From contig BDDD01005043.1 of NCBI GenBank assembly GCA_001972305.1, positions 46,829-110,828 of the forward strand: 64,000 nt of DNA, given 5' to 3'. The position numbers and the translations under genes are program-made. A model generated the notes under the pieces. The model was not told the DNA's origin. It made no database searches and was given only the letters and a program-made list of their open reading frames with translations. Position 1 is the first letter of the stretch; the number at the start of each line of letters is the position of its first letter. Shown piece after piece: positions 22,571-34,184 of the stretch. This DNA comes from Cephalotus follicularis. Taxonomy: Eukaryota > Streptophyta > Magnoliopsida > Oxalidales > Cephalotaceae.

Positions 22571-22957
22571 GTTCATAACTTTGAAAACCATAAAGTGTAC
22601 CTTTTTCCAAAACATAGGATCAATAAACTTTCAAAACGTAAAGCATATGTTTTCCAAAACATAGGTTCCATAAACTTTGCAAAACGTAAAGCATATCTTT
22701 TCCAAAACATAGGTTCCATAAACTTTGCAAAACGTAAAGCATATCTTTTCCAAAACATAGGTTCAATAAACTTTGCAAAACGTAAAGCATATATTTTCCA
22801 AAACATGGGTTCTATAAACTTTGCAAAACGTAAAGCATATCTTTTCCAAAACATAGGTTCTATAAACTTTGCAAAACATAAAGCATATCTTTTCCAAAAC
22901 ATGGGTTCCATAAACTTTGCAAAACGTAAAGCATATCTTTTCCAAAACATAGGTTCC
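22571..22957. repeat. 48-bp tandem repeat, about 8 copies
   Basis: The unit runs CCAAAACATAGGTTCCATAA, then ACTTTGCAAAACGTAAAGCA, then TATCTTTT. Copies start at 22607 and every 47-48 bases after, with a decayed copy before. Because 48 is a multiple of three, long frames stay open on both strands (repeat peptides with INFAKRKAYLFQN and its opposite). They are artefacts, not genes. The array ends exactly where copia LTR A' begins. Confidence 0.95.
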
Positions 22958-23847
22958 GGGTTTGGATTATTGTCACCCCTAGGTAAAACGTGATAACTAT
23001 AATTCTATGAACACATTGAGACTATCAGGAGACATCCGAGGAAACCTCGTTTCCATCTACCAAGTGCTTGGCCAAGACTTTCAAGTCTTCAATGGTCACA
23101 GATGTTATAGAGCCTATAACCATCAATACAGGTATAATGATCCCATCTTGCGCACTCACCCATACATGTCAATGTAGCTCCCACAAGACCCAGAGACAAC
23201 CCTTTTGCCAGCACGTGGCTACTGTTAGGGAAGGTGGAAACCAAAGCCAAGCAGTTACTACACAATGCATGCTAGTCGCTAAGGTCTAAGGATACAACGT
23301 GAGTCTTAAAAAACCCACTAGTCTCATTTGACTAAAAACTACCAGGACAAATAGGAGCCTATTGGCAGAGGTGTTGCCTCTCCAAATAGGTAACCTATGG
23401 TGGGTGGGTTTAGTGATGCTCTCTAGCATGCACCCCGCATCAGCTTTAGGGTAAACCCAAATGGCAATGAGATGATCCATCCTCCCTAACATAGGGGGCA
23501 AGCATAATCCGGCAAGTCTTTGTGGTTCATCAATTGCCCTAAGAAAGTGATCCTATGACTTGGAACTTTTGTCAGAAGTGAGTAAGGATCTCATTCTCAT
23601 AACCTCTCAGGCATGGGATCCAGTCCCTCGAACGACAGGGCATTATATGTGTATTCAGTTGACATGGTAATCAACTGATACGATTCAACAGTTTAGGATT
23701 TTACATATTCCTAAGATGCCAGTCTTTCATAAATATGCACTATTGAACATCAATGGAACTAAGAAAGTATCGACTAAGAGTGTATCATATGTCAAGAACA
23801 TATGTCTGCAATAACCTCTTTGCTTACAGGGACAACCCTATCTAACA
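22958..23847 (-). mobile_element. Copia LTR A', 5'-truncated copy
   Basis: Starts at GGGTTTGGATTATTGTCACC, which corresponds to about 20726 in LTR A, and runs to the LTR end TCTAACA. It therefore repeats the last ~850 bases of LTR A. It is slightly closer to LTR B than to A in several places (for example the CCCTTTTGCCAGCACG segment that A lacks). Confidence 0.85.
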
Positions 23848-26791
23848 ATATCCCACTTGGCCCTCAAGCCATAAAGACATATAGCCTAAGCATATAGTAC
23901 TCTCTTGCCTCTTGAGTACTGCTTATGGCTTAGAACAGTGGGTCTGCTAAGTTCGCTTCCGCTGCGCAACACTCTCTATGAGACATCTACTCTATTATGT
24001 CTCTTGTGTTTCCTCAATAATATCTCTTTAGAGACATTACATACATTATGATATCCACGATCATATGAAACCTTCGATGTTCGGTGCAGTAATGAGACTC
24101 GAGATCCATGGCTTGTGCAAAGGCCTCCATCAATGTCGTAGTCACCATAACTAGACAAAGAACAGATGGAATCTCTATTGAGTTCAAATGTGAACTTCTG
24201 CATTCAAAACCATCTACCATCATTGGAATCATAGATTGCAACATACTTTCATTCTCTACTGGAGTCTGCATTAGTCTAATACCTCAAACTCATCCAACTC
24301 ATACAACACTTCCATTCAGGATCAACACACATCCTGAAATGGATTTGTGATCATCCATATCACATATGAAATTAGAGTCCACTTAACTCTATGTTTCAAT
24401 TCACTATCTTTTCTATATGTCAAGAAGATATTCTGAGTCTCTCTTAGATGTCTTATAATCTTGACTATGTCCCAGTGCATCTCACAGGGATAGGACTGAA
24501 ATCGAATAGCCAGACCCTTAGGCTTATGCGATATCAGTCTCAGTACTATGTATAACAGACATGATGGAGCCTCCAGCTAAGGCTGCCTATACATGTACAT
24601 TGTCTCCTCATTTGTCTCTCATTGAGACTCTCTTGGAGAGATATGAATTCCTTGGCTAATAGTCAGTAAGCCAATTTATGGAATTCTCATGCTATACCAT
24701 GTCAGCTCCCTGCTGATGTACTAGCTTTGGGAAACTTCAAACAACCTACTCGATCTTCTCTGAAGATCTTCATTCCCTCAAAACGTATGAAGTCCTTCCC
24801 AAATCCTATGTGGAGAAGTTCTTGCTTAACTATATTTCAACATACCTACATCATCCTCTATGTGTAGTATGTCATCTACATAAAGTATCAAGAAAGTGAT
24901 TTATGGGTTATCCTATTTCAGGTAGACAATAGGCTTATTTGATAAGACCTGATACAAGTTTGACCTAACAACCTATAAAATCCACAACGGTGGGTTGTGC
25001 CAATGGTATGGACCTGGCTTAAGTGAGACCCACAACCCTCAAAGAAATAGACCCGTTTTGATACCCGCCTGTGTGCGTGCCATCAGTACCAAAACATGGC
25101 TACTTCCTTCCAGTACTCCCTTCGTACTGGACTTGAACGATAATGGTCATACGGGGGGACCTTTGCTATGGCAGTAGTGGTGCTATCCCCAATATGTCCA
25201 CACCCTTCAACGAAAATTATGGAAGGCCAACGACAGGAAAATCCTATGTCCCACCGCTTATGGACTTATTATTTCACATTTGAAGGAATTTGGTCTCATC
25301 GAATTTTATATTTTACCAAAGCCGTTTTAGATAAATTTAATTATATTCCACATCCATTTGGAACGGCATAACATGCTTGGACGCTTTTGGAAAAATAAAA
25401 AATAATTCGTGCATCTCATGCATCCTAAAAAAAAATGGCCTGACTTGGGGACTTTAGCTATTTTAGTGATCACGTGAGCCAAGCGTGACCACTTGGTCTC
25501 CTAGGTGCTTATTATCTAACAACTACTTTATTATAGCATTCATACCATGCATACATGGCCTTCACTTGGTCTTGTATTCTTCTTGATCCTCTCTTCAATC
25601 TCCATTGCATCTCTTCTTAAAATTACATCACGCTTATTACAAAAGAATAAGAATACAATTATAGAAGGAGAGGAGAAAAAACTCAAAAATAATGGGTAAG
25701 AAAAAATATTGGTGCGCGCAGGCAGTCTTGTTACAGGCCGAATGAACACCATAGTAATAAAGAATTTAAATAACATCCACGTAAGAAACCAAAAAATCTA
25801 GGTCGAGTCCCAAGCCTACCAGCATGCATAAGAAATTCAAAAAATATACACATTATATTTAATGAATAAACACGTGGCAATTTAATATTTAATGGCTCGT
25901 CGATTTATTTATCAGCCTATTTAAAATTCCACTCCCACTAGATAAATTAGAATCTAGTCACCTTATACGTAGTTCACTACTACATATATTCATTGATCCT
26001 TCCTTCGATCTATTCGAGTGAAAATAATGCAATTAAAATATTAGCCGCAACTAATATTATTATTCCCCTTGAATAAATTGCACTATCTAATTGAACTTTG
26101 TGCATAAGTGAATCGAATCTCTATCTGAACACCCTGCTACGTACCCATCCACTACTTACAGTATTCCTTCCAGTAACTGTGCAAAGATTGCACAGAAACT
26201 GTAAAGAAAAGCTCACCGGAAGCTTGCAGGAAACCTGTAGGTAACTAGCAGTAATCGTGTTGGAAATTGTCAGTAAGTGTGCAAAAATAGTCGGTCTATT
26301 AGAAGAAACTGCCAGAAACTGTGCAAAGCCATCTTGCAATAAGACTGTCACTAACCAGTGCAACTTTCTGCTTAGGGTAACTGCCAGAAAGTCTGTACTA
26401 AATAGTACAAAAAATCTGAACAAAAATTCCCGTACGTAACCAGTTTTCGAATTAAAATTCTGACACTTTTAACCAACAATTCAATGACTTTTTAAGGACC
26501 GTTCAAGATCCTAAATCATACACACGGATATTGGAATGCTCCCATGCACCATAAACACACAATGAATTAATCTTTAGATTATCAAACTATCCACTAATTA
26601 GTCATTTACACTAGTCCAAACAATTTACAAAATCAACTAGGAATCACAAATTCCAATTGACCAAAATTTGCCAAGTTCACTCTAGGGTTTTTGGAATGCA
26701 TTTTTCGGCCAATGGTTCAAGATATCAAAGCAAGACACTAGGCATGAAATTGATGTCCAAATGAAGTTAATTAGGAGACTATGATACCACT
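23848..26791 (-). mobile_element. Copia array internal region 1
   Basis: Begins ATATCCCACTTGG, a purine tract on the minus strand, and ends with the PBS TGATACCAC (26782-26790) before LTR B. Only the C-terminal half of pol is left at 23850-24990; from about 25000 to 26790 there is a non-coding leader with CTGCCAGAAACTGTGC-type text. Gag, protease and integrase are deleted, so it could not move on its own. It is nearly identical to internal region 2. Confidence 0.85.
23850..24990 (-). pseudogene. Copia RT/RNase H remnant, internal 1
   Basis: On the minus strand the RT box LYVDDIL is visible, with YVDD at 24871-24882. Downstream are decayed matches to the copia end of pol: a block like SHKPKGLA...RFQSYPCEMHWD (usual YQSNPGEAHW) followed by a RNase H-like stretch. 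Many stops and frameshifts are present, and the fragment is joined upstream directly to leader sequence rather than to the rest of RT. The order and spacing match the C0 element at 54870-55480. It is non-functional. Confidence 0.7.
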
Positions 26792-29280
26792 TGTTGGAAT
26801 GGCTCTATGCGGAAGAAATAGATTGGAACAATTTAGGGTCGCATTTTACAATTTTTTATGTAACTAGTCTCCAGTCAATGAGAAATTCTAAAACCCTAGA
26901 CCCATAATTGTTCCAATAGGCCTTTGGATCACTAATTAAGCTTTCAAATGAACCATACTAACATTCTAAGCATCTAGGTTTCGGTCATGGAGGGATGTAA
27001 ATTCACTAACCCATCATACACACTCAATTACATGGACTGGGGTAACACACAAAACCCTTATATCCACAACCCGTAAAACCCTAACCCTAGGCATGAAAAA
27101 CCCTTAGGATTTTTACAAGGAAACATTATGGATTGGATAGGGTATAAAAACCCTAGCCCAAAAACTAAATTCTCAAGCCAATACACATATATAGAAATCC
27201 TAAATTAGAAGGATTAGAAACCATCACCCATGGTCTTCCACTCCTTCCTTCAAGTGCTCCCTCTACACTTTGATCCAAACATCCATCTCCTCCATATTGG
27301 TCTGTGAATATGCTGCCTCAAACATGTAGAAAGGATGTAGGCTCAAGTGCTTAAATACTATACTAAAATCCCCCAACATAAAGGTTGGATGCAAAGCACA
27401 AACAACCTCCACCTACTGTGATCACGGAGGGTGAAAGGAAATTGATTTGTTCTTCACTCTTCATGAGCACCATGATCATATATATTTTATTTTGAAAATA
27501 AGAGAAGAAAAATGGCAAGAGAAAGAAGAGAGAAAGAGAGAGTATGTACGGGTTCCGTTGAGAGAGAAATGTGTGGTGTGTGTTTTGATAAGATATACTC
27601 CTTATATCTTTATTTTTACTTAGGCATTAAGTCAAGTCTTTACTTAGCCACTAAGTTAATTTTACTTAGCCACCAAGAAAATGAATGAACACATTTTCTC
27701 TATCTTTAAAACACCACATGGGTGGCCAAAAGAAGGCACAAAATGCCTCAAAAAAATTAGGCCAAAAGGAACGTTACACATGTACCTTTGAAAAGTCTAC
27801 AAAAGTGGGCTTAGCATATTTACAATAATGCCGTAAATGAAATCGCTTTGGGTCAACCATGAACTAATCTATATCAAGGAATAAATTCAGCCCAAATGGG
27901 ATGGTGAATTCCTAGCCCAATATTGTATAAGACCATAAGCTCTCTCTCCAAACAAATACCCAAGCGCATTCGTTAGTGGAAACAAACAACCCTTTGCTCG
28001 GAACATTTCATTATGGTGAATCTTGAACTCATTTCAGTGAAATGATATGTTCAACAAATAAAATGCTCACTAGAAAAGTAACATCTTCCATAGATATTAT
28101 CCTTTCACTAGATGATATGTCACCCGACATATCAACCTGTTCCAAAATCAGGCGCGACCCGAAATCCAGGTTGGTTCCCGGTAAAAATGATATATTCCCA
28201 GAAATCCTAGAATTCTGGTACGACTATCCTGATATTCCAAAACTATCCTATATCCCTGGTGTGATCACCAATCACCTTTGGATTAGTGTATATCACGTCT
28301 ATCATTTTTTAACTAGTTAAACATGACTTTATCACTGTCATCGGCATATGTGTCGCATATCCCTCATCATCTCGGCTCTGACCGCGACTAGGGTTTGGAT
28401 TATTGCCACCCCTAGGTAAAACGTGATAACTATAATTCTATGAACACATTGAGACTATCAGGAGACATCCAAGGAAACCTCGTTTCCATCTACCAAGTGC
28501 TTGGCCAAGACTTTCAAGTCTTCAATGGTCACAGATGTTATAGAGCCTATAACCATCAATACAGGTATAATGATCCCATCTTGCGCACTCACACATACAT
28601 GTCAATGTAGCTCCCACAAGACCCAGAGACAACCCTTTTACCAGCACGTGGCTACTGTTAGGGAAGGTGGAAACCAAAGTCAAGCAGTTACTACACAATG
28701 CATGCTAGCCGCTAAGGTCTAAGGATACAACGTGACCCTTAAAGAACCCACTAGTCTCCTTTGACTAAACACTACCAAGACAAATAGGAGCCTATTGGCA
28801 GAGGTGTTGCCTCTCCAAATAGGTAACCTATGGTGGGTGGGTTTAGTGATGCTCTCTAACATGCACCCCGCATCAGCTTTAGGGTAAACCCAAATGGCAA
28901 TGAGATGATCCATCCTCCCTAACATAGGGGGCAAGCATAATACGGCAAGTCTTTGTGGTTCATCAATTGACCTAAGAAAGTGATCCTATGACTTGGAACT
29001 TTTGTCAGAAGTGAGTAAGGATCTCATTCTCATAACCTCTCAGGGATGGGATCCAGTCCCTCGAACGACAGGGCATTATATGTGTATTCAGTTGACATGG
29101 TAATCAACTGATACGATTCAACGGTTTAGGATTTTACATATTCCTAAGAAGCCGATCTTTCATAAATATGCACTACTGAACATGAATGGAACTAAGAAAG
29201 TATCGACTAAGAGTGTATCATATGTCAAGAACATATGTCTGCAATCACCTCTTTGCTTGCAGGGACAACCCTATCTAACA
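26792..29280 (-). mobile_element. Copia LTR B, shared by two internal regions
   Basis: Full length, 2489 bases: TGTTGGAATGG at the left and CCTATCTAACA at the right on the plus strand. It serves as the 5' LTR of internal region 1 and the 3' LTR of internal region 2 at once. Contains an interstitial AAACCCTAACCCTAGG string that is also in A and C. Confidence 0.9.
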
Positions 29281-32225
29281 ATCTCCCACTTGGCCCTCAA
29301 GCCATAGAGACATATAGCCTAAGCATATAGTACTCTCTTGCCTCTTGAGTACTGCTTATGGCTTCGGTCAGTGGGTCTGCTAAGTTCGCTTCCGCTGCGC
29401 GACTCTCTCTATGAGACATCTACTCTATTATGTCTCTTGTGTTTCCTCAATAATATCTCTTTCAAGACATTACATACATAATGATCTCCACGATCATATG
29501 ATACCTTCGATGTTCGGTGCAATAATGAGACTCGAGATCCATGGCTTGTGCAAAGGCCTCCATCAATGTCGTGGTCACCATAACTAGACAAACGACAGAT
29601 GGAATCTCTATTGAGTTCAAATGTGAACTTTTGCATTCAAAACCATCTACCATCATTGGAATCATAGATTGCAACGTACTTTCATTCTCTACTGGAGTCT
29701 GCATTCGTCTAATACCTCAAACTCCTCCAACTCATACAACACTTCCATTCAGGATCAACACACATCCTGAAATGGATTTGTGATCGTCCATATCACATAT
29801 GAAATTAGAGTCCACTTAACTCTATGTTTCAATTCACTATCTTTTCTATATGTCAAGAAGATATTCTGAGTCTCTCTTAGATGTCTTATAATCTTGACTA
29901 TGTCCCAGTGCATCTCACAGGGATAGGACTGAAATCGACTAGCCAGACCCTTAGGCTTATGCGATATCAGTCTCAGTACTATGTATAACAGACATGATGG
30001 AGCCTCCAGCTAAGGCTGCCTATACATGTACATTGTCTCCTCATTTGTCTCTCACTGAGACTCTCTTGGAGAGATATGAATTCCTTGGCTAATAGTCAGT
30101 AAGCCAATTTATGGAATTCTCATGCTATACCATGTCAGCTACCTGCTGATGTACTAGCTTTGGGAAACTTCAAACAACCTACTTGATCTTCTCTGAAGAT
30201 CTTCATTCCCTCAAAACGTATGAAGTCCTTCCCAAATCCTATGTGGAGAAGTTCTTGCTTAACTATATTTCAACATACCTACATCATCCTCTATGTGTAG
30301 TATGTCATCTACATAAAGTATCAAGAAAGTGATTTATGGGTTATCCTATTTCTGGTAGACACTAGGCTTATTTGATAAGACCTGATACAAGTTCGGCCTC
30401 ACAACCTATAAAATCCACAACGGTGGGTTGTGCCAATGGTATGGACCTGGCTTAAGTAAGACCCACAACCCTCAAAGAAATAGACCCGTTTTGATACCCG
30501 CCTGTGTGCGTGCCATCAGTACCAAAACATGGCTACTTCCTTCCAGTACTCCCTTAGTACTGGAGTTGAACGATAATGGTCATACGGGGGGACCTTTGTT
30601 GTGGCAGTAGTGGTGCTATCCCCAATATGTCCACACCCTTCAACGAAAATTATGGAAGGCCAACGACAGGAAAATCGTATGTCCCACCGCTTATGGACTT
30701 ATTATTTCACATTTGGAGGAATTTGGTCTCATCGAATTTTATATTTTACCAAAGTCGTTTTAGATAAATTTAATTATCTTTCACATCCATTGGGAACGGC
30801 ATAACATGCTTGGACGCTTTTGGAAAAATAAAAAATAATTCGTGCATCTCATGCATCCTAAAAAAAAAATGGCCTGACTTGGGGACTTTAGCTATTTTAG
30901 TGATCACCTGAGCCAAACGTGACCACTTGGTCTCCTAGGTGCTTATTTTTTAACAACTACTTTATTATAGCATTCATACCATGCATACATGGCCTTCACT
31001 TGGTCTTGTATTCTTCTTGATCCTCTCTTCAATCTCCATTGCATCTCTTTTTAAAATTACATCACGCTTATTACAAAAGAATAAGAATAAAATTATAGAA
31101 GGAGAGGAGAAAAAACTCAAAAATAATGGGTAAGAAAAAATATTGGTGCGTGCAGGCAGCCTTATTACAGGCCGAATGAACACCATAGTAATAAAGAATT
31201 TAAATAACATCCACGTAAGAAACCAAAAAATCTAGGTCGAGTCCCAAGCCTACCAGCATGCATAAGAAATTCAAAAAATATACATATTATATTTAATGAA
31301 TAAACACGTGGCAATTTAATATTTAATGGCTCGTCGATTTATTTATCAGCCTATTTAAAATTCCACTCCCACTAGATAAATTAGAATCTAGTCACCTTAT
31401 ACGTAGTTCACTACTACATATATTCATTGATCCTTCCTTCGATCTATTCGGGTGAAAATAATGCAATTAAAATATTAGCCGCAACTAATATTATTATTCC
31501 CCTTGAATAAATTGCACTATATAATTGAACTTTGTGCATAAGTGAATCGAATCTCTATCTGAACACCCTGGTACGTACCCATCCAATACTTACAGTATTC
31601 CTTCCAGTAACTGTACAAAGATTGCACAGAAACTGTAAAGAAAAGCTCACCGGAAGCTTGCAGGAAACCTGTAGGTAACTAGCAGTAATCGTGTTGGAAA
31701 TTGTCAGTAAGTGTGCAAAAATAGTCGGTCTATTAGAAGAAACTGCCAGAAACTGTGCAAAGCCATCTTGCAATAAGACTGTCACTAACCAGTGCAACTT
31801 TCTGCTTAGGGTAACTGCCAGAAAGTCTGTACTAAATAGTACAAAAAATCTGAACAAAAATTCCCGTACGTAACCAGTTTTCGAATTAAAATTCTGACAC
31901 TTTTAACCAACAATTCAATGACTTTTTAAGGACCGTTCAAGATCCTAAATCATACAAACGGATATTGGAATGCTCCCATGCACCATAAACACACAATGAA
32001 TTAATCTTTAGATTATCAAACTATCCACTAATTAGTCATTTACACTAGTCCAAGCAATTTACAAAATCAACTAGGAATCACAAATTCCAATTGACCAAAA
32101 TTTGCCAAGTTCACTCTAGGGTTTTTGGAATGCATTTTTCGGCCAATGGTTCAAGATATCAAAGCAAGACACTAGGCATGAAATTGATGTCCAAATGAAG
32201 TTAATTAGGAGACTATGATACCACT
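29281..32225 (-). mobile_element. Copia array internal region 2
   Basis: Same composition as internal region 1 and nearly the same length (2945 versus 2944 bases), with only scattered substitutions by eye. Purine tract ATCTCCCACTTGG (complement) at 29281; PBS TGATACCAC at 32216-32224. Confidence 0.9.
29283..30425 (-). pseudogene. Copia RT/RNase H remnant, internal 2
   Basis: Duplicate of the remnant at 23850-24990. The YVDD box is at 30304-30315 on the minus strand. It shares the same deletion junction into leader sequence near 30425, so the deletion came before the duplication. Stops are in the same places where checked by eye. Non-functional. Confidence 0.7.
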
Positions 32226-34184
32226 TGTTGGAATGGCTCTATGCGGAAGAAATTGATTGGAACAATTTAGGGTCGCATTTTACAATTTTTTATGTAACTA
32301 GTCTCCAGTCAATGAGAAATTCTAAAACCCTAGACCCATAATTGTTCCAATAGGCCTTTGGATCACTAATTAAGCTTTCAAATGAACCATACTAACATTC
32401 TAAGCATCTAGGTTTCGGTCATGGAGGGATGTAAATTCACTAACCCATCATACACACTCAATTACATGGACTGGGGTAACACACAAAACCCTTATATCCA
32501 CAACCCGTAAAACCCTAACCCTAGGCATGAAAAACCCTTAGGATTTTTACAAGGAAACATTATGGATTGGATAGGGTATAAAAACCCTAGCCCAAAAACT
32601 AAATTCCCAAGCCAATACACATATATAGAAATCCTAAATTAGAAGGATTAGAAACCATTACCCATGGTCTTCCACTCCTTCCTTCAAGTGCTCCCTCTAC
32701 ACTTTGATCCAAACATCCATCTCCTCCATATTGGTCTGTGAATATGCTGCCTCAAACATGTAGAAAGGATGTAGGCTCAAGTGCTTAAATCCTATACTAA
32801 AATCACTCAACATAAAGGTTGGATGCAAAGCACAAACAACCTCCACCTATAGTGATCATGGAGGGTGAAAGGAAATTGATTTGTTCTTCAATATTCATGA
32901 GCAGCAAGCTCATATATATTTTCTTCTAAAACAAGAGAAGAAAAATGGCAATAGAAAGAAGAGAGAAACAGAGAGCATGTACGGGTTCCATTGAGAGAGA
33001 AATGTGTGGTGTGTTTTTTCATAAGATATGCACGTTATATATTTATATTTACTTAAGCATTAAGTCAAGTCTTTACTTAGCCACTAAGTTAATTTTACTT
33101 AGCCACCAAGCAAATGAATGAACACATTTTCTCTCTCTTTTAAACACCACATGGGCGGCCAAAAGAAGGCATAAAATGCCTCGAATAATTTCGGCCACGA
33201 GGAACATTACACATGCACCTTTGAAAAGTCTACAAAAGTTGCTTAGCATATTTACAATAACTATAATTCTATGAACACATTGAGACTACGACTAGGGTTT
33301 GGATTAATATCACCCCTAAGTAAAACACGATAACTATAATTCTATGAACACATTGAGACTATCGAGAGACATCCCAGGAAACCTTGTTTCCATCTCCCAA
33401 GTGCTTGGCCAAGACTTTCAAGTCTTCAATGGTCACAGATGTTATAGAGCCTATAACCTTCAACACAGGTGTGATGATCCCATCTTGCGCACTCACCCAT
33501 ACATTTCAATGTAGCTCCCACAAGACCCAGAGATAACCCTTTTGCCAGCACATGGCTAGTGCTGGGGAAGGCGGAAACCAAAGCAAAGCGGTTACTACAC
33601 AATGCATGCTAGCCGCTCAGGTCTAAGGATACAACGCGAGTCTTAAAGTACGCACTAGCCTCCTTTGACTAAACACTACCGCGATAAATGGGAGTCCTAT
33701 TGACAAACGTCTTGACTCTCCAAATAGGTAACCTATGGTGGGTCGGTTCAGTGATGCTCTCTAGCATGTACCCTGTATCAGCTTTATGGTAAACCCAAAT
33801 GGCAATGAGATGATCCATCCTCCCCAACATCGGGAGCTAGCATAATACGGCAAGTCTCTGCGGTTCATCAATTGCCCTAATAAAGTGAACCTATGACTTG
33901 GAACTGTTGTTTGAAGGGAGTAAGGATCTCATTCTCATAACCACTCAGGCATGAGATCCAACCCCTCGATTGACAGGGCAATATATGTGTATTCAGTTGA
34001 CATGGTAATCAACTTATCCAATTCAACGGTTTAGGATTGTACATATAGCTAAGATGCCAATCTTTCATAAATATGCATTATTGAACATGAATGGAACTAA
34101 GAACGTGTCGACTAAGAGTGTATCATATGTTAAAACATATGTCTACAATCATCTATTGGCTTGCAGGGACACTTCTATCTAACA
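32226..34184 (-). mobile_element. Copia LTR C, internally deleted
   Basis: 1959 bases. The first ~1030 bases are very close to LTR B, while the rest is more diverged. Near 33256-33300 about 500 bases are missing and a short ACTATAATTCTATGAACACATTGAGACTA string is doubled. Ends TTCTATCTAACA. The change in divergence along its length suggests a recombinant LTR. Confidence 0.85.

Larger units (their letters stand above)
21582..22957 (-). mobile_element. Captured chromovirus fragment (pol piece, PBS, partial LTR)
   Basis: Minus-strand order is partial LTR (22957-22100, starting TGTAACACCCCC at 22100), PBS TGGTATCAGAGC (22083-22094), about 100 bases of leader closely like that of G2 (shared CTACCCAATCTCACAGG and CTAGTTAGGTCTTCTAAGG), then directly pol. 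Gag and the protease active site are missing. The pol piece (21582-21986) has FDMILGMDWLERHRATIDCH and [18 protein letters not shown], the linker between protease and RT, close to G2. It is flanked on both sides by copia LTR sequence that overlaps by about 850 bases, so it is not a simple insertion. It is more like a chimera made by template switching or break repair. Confidence 0.8.
19116..34184 (-). mobile_element. Copia tandem array: LTR-int-LTR-int-LTR
   Basis: The array runs LTR A (19116-21581), captured chromovirus fragment (21582-22957), partial LTR A' (22958-23847), internal 1 (23848-26791), LTR B (26792-29280), internal 2 (29281-32225), LTR C (32226-34184). LTRs start TGTTGGAAT and end TCTAACA on the plus strand; each internal region has a purine tract by its left LTR and a tRNA-type PBS by its right LTR (minus strand). 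Outer flanks are CCCTC (19111-19115) and CGCTC (34185-34189), a possible target duplication with one mismatch. The two internal regions are almost identical. The pattern fits unequal recombination between LTRs. It sits in the integrase of G1. Confidence 0.85.

Noticed and set aside
22544-22993. A 149-residue ORF with repeat peptides, also open on the other strand
   Set aside because: The frames stay open because the tandem unit is 48 bases, a multiple of three. It lies inside an LTR and ends in copia LTR sequence.
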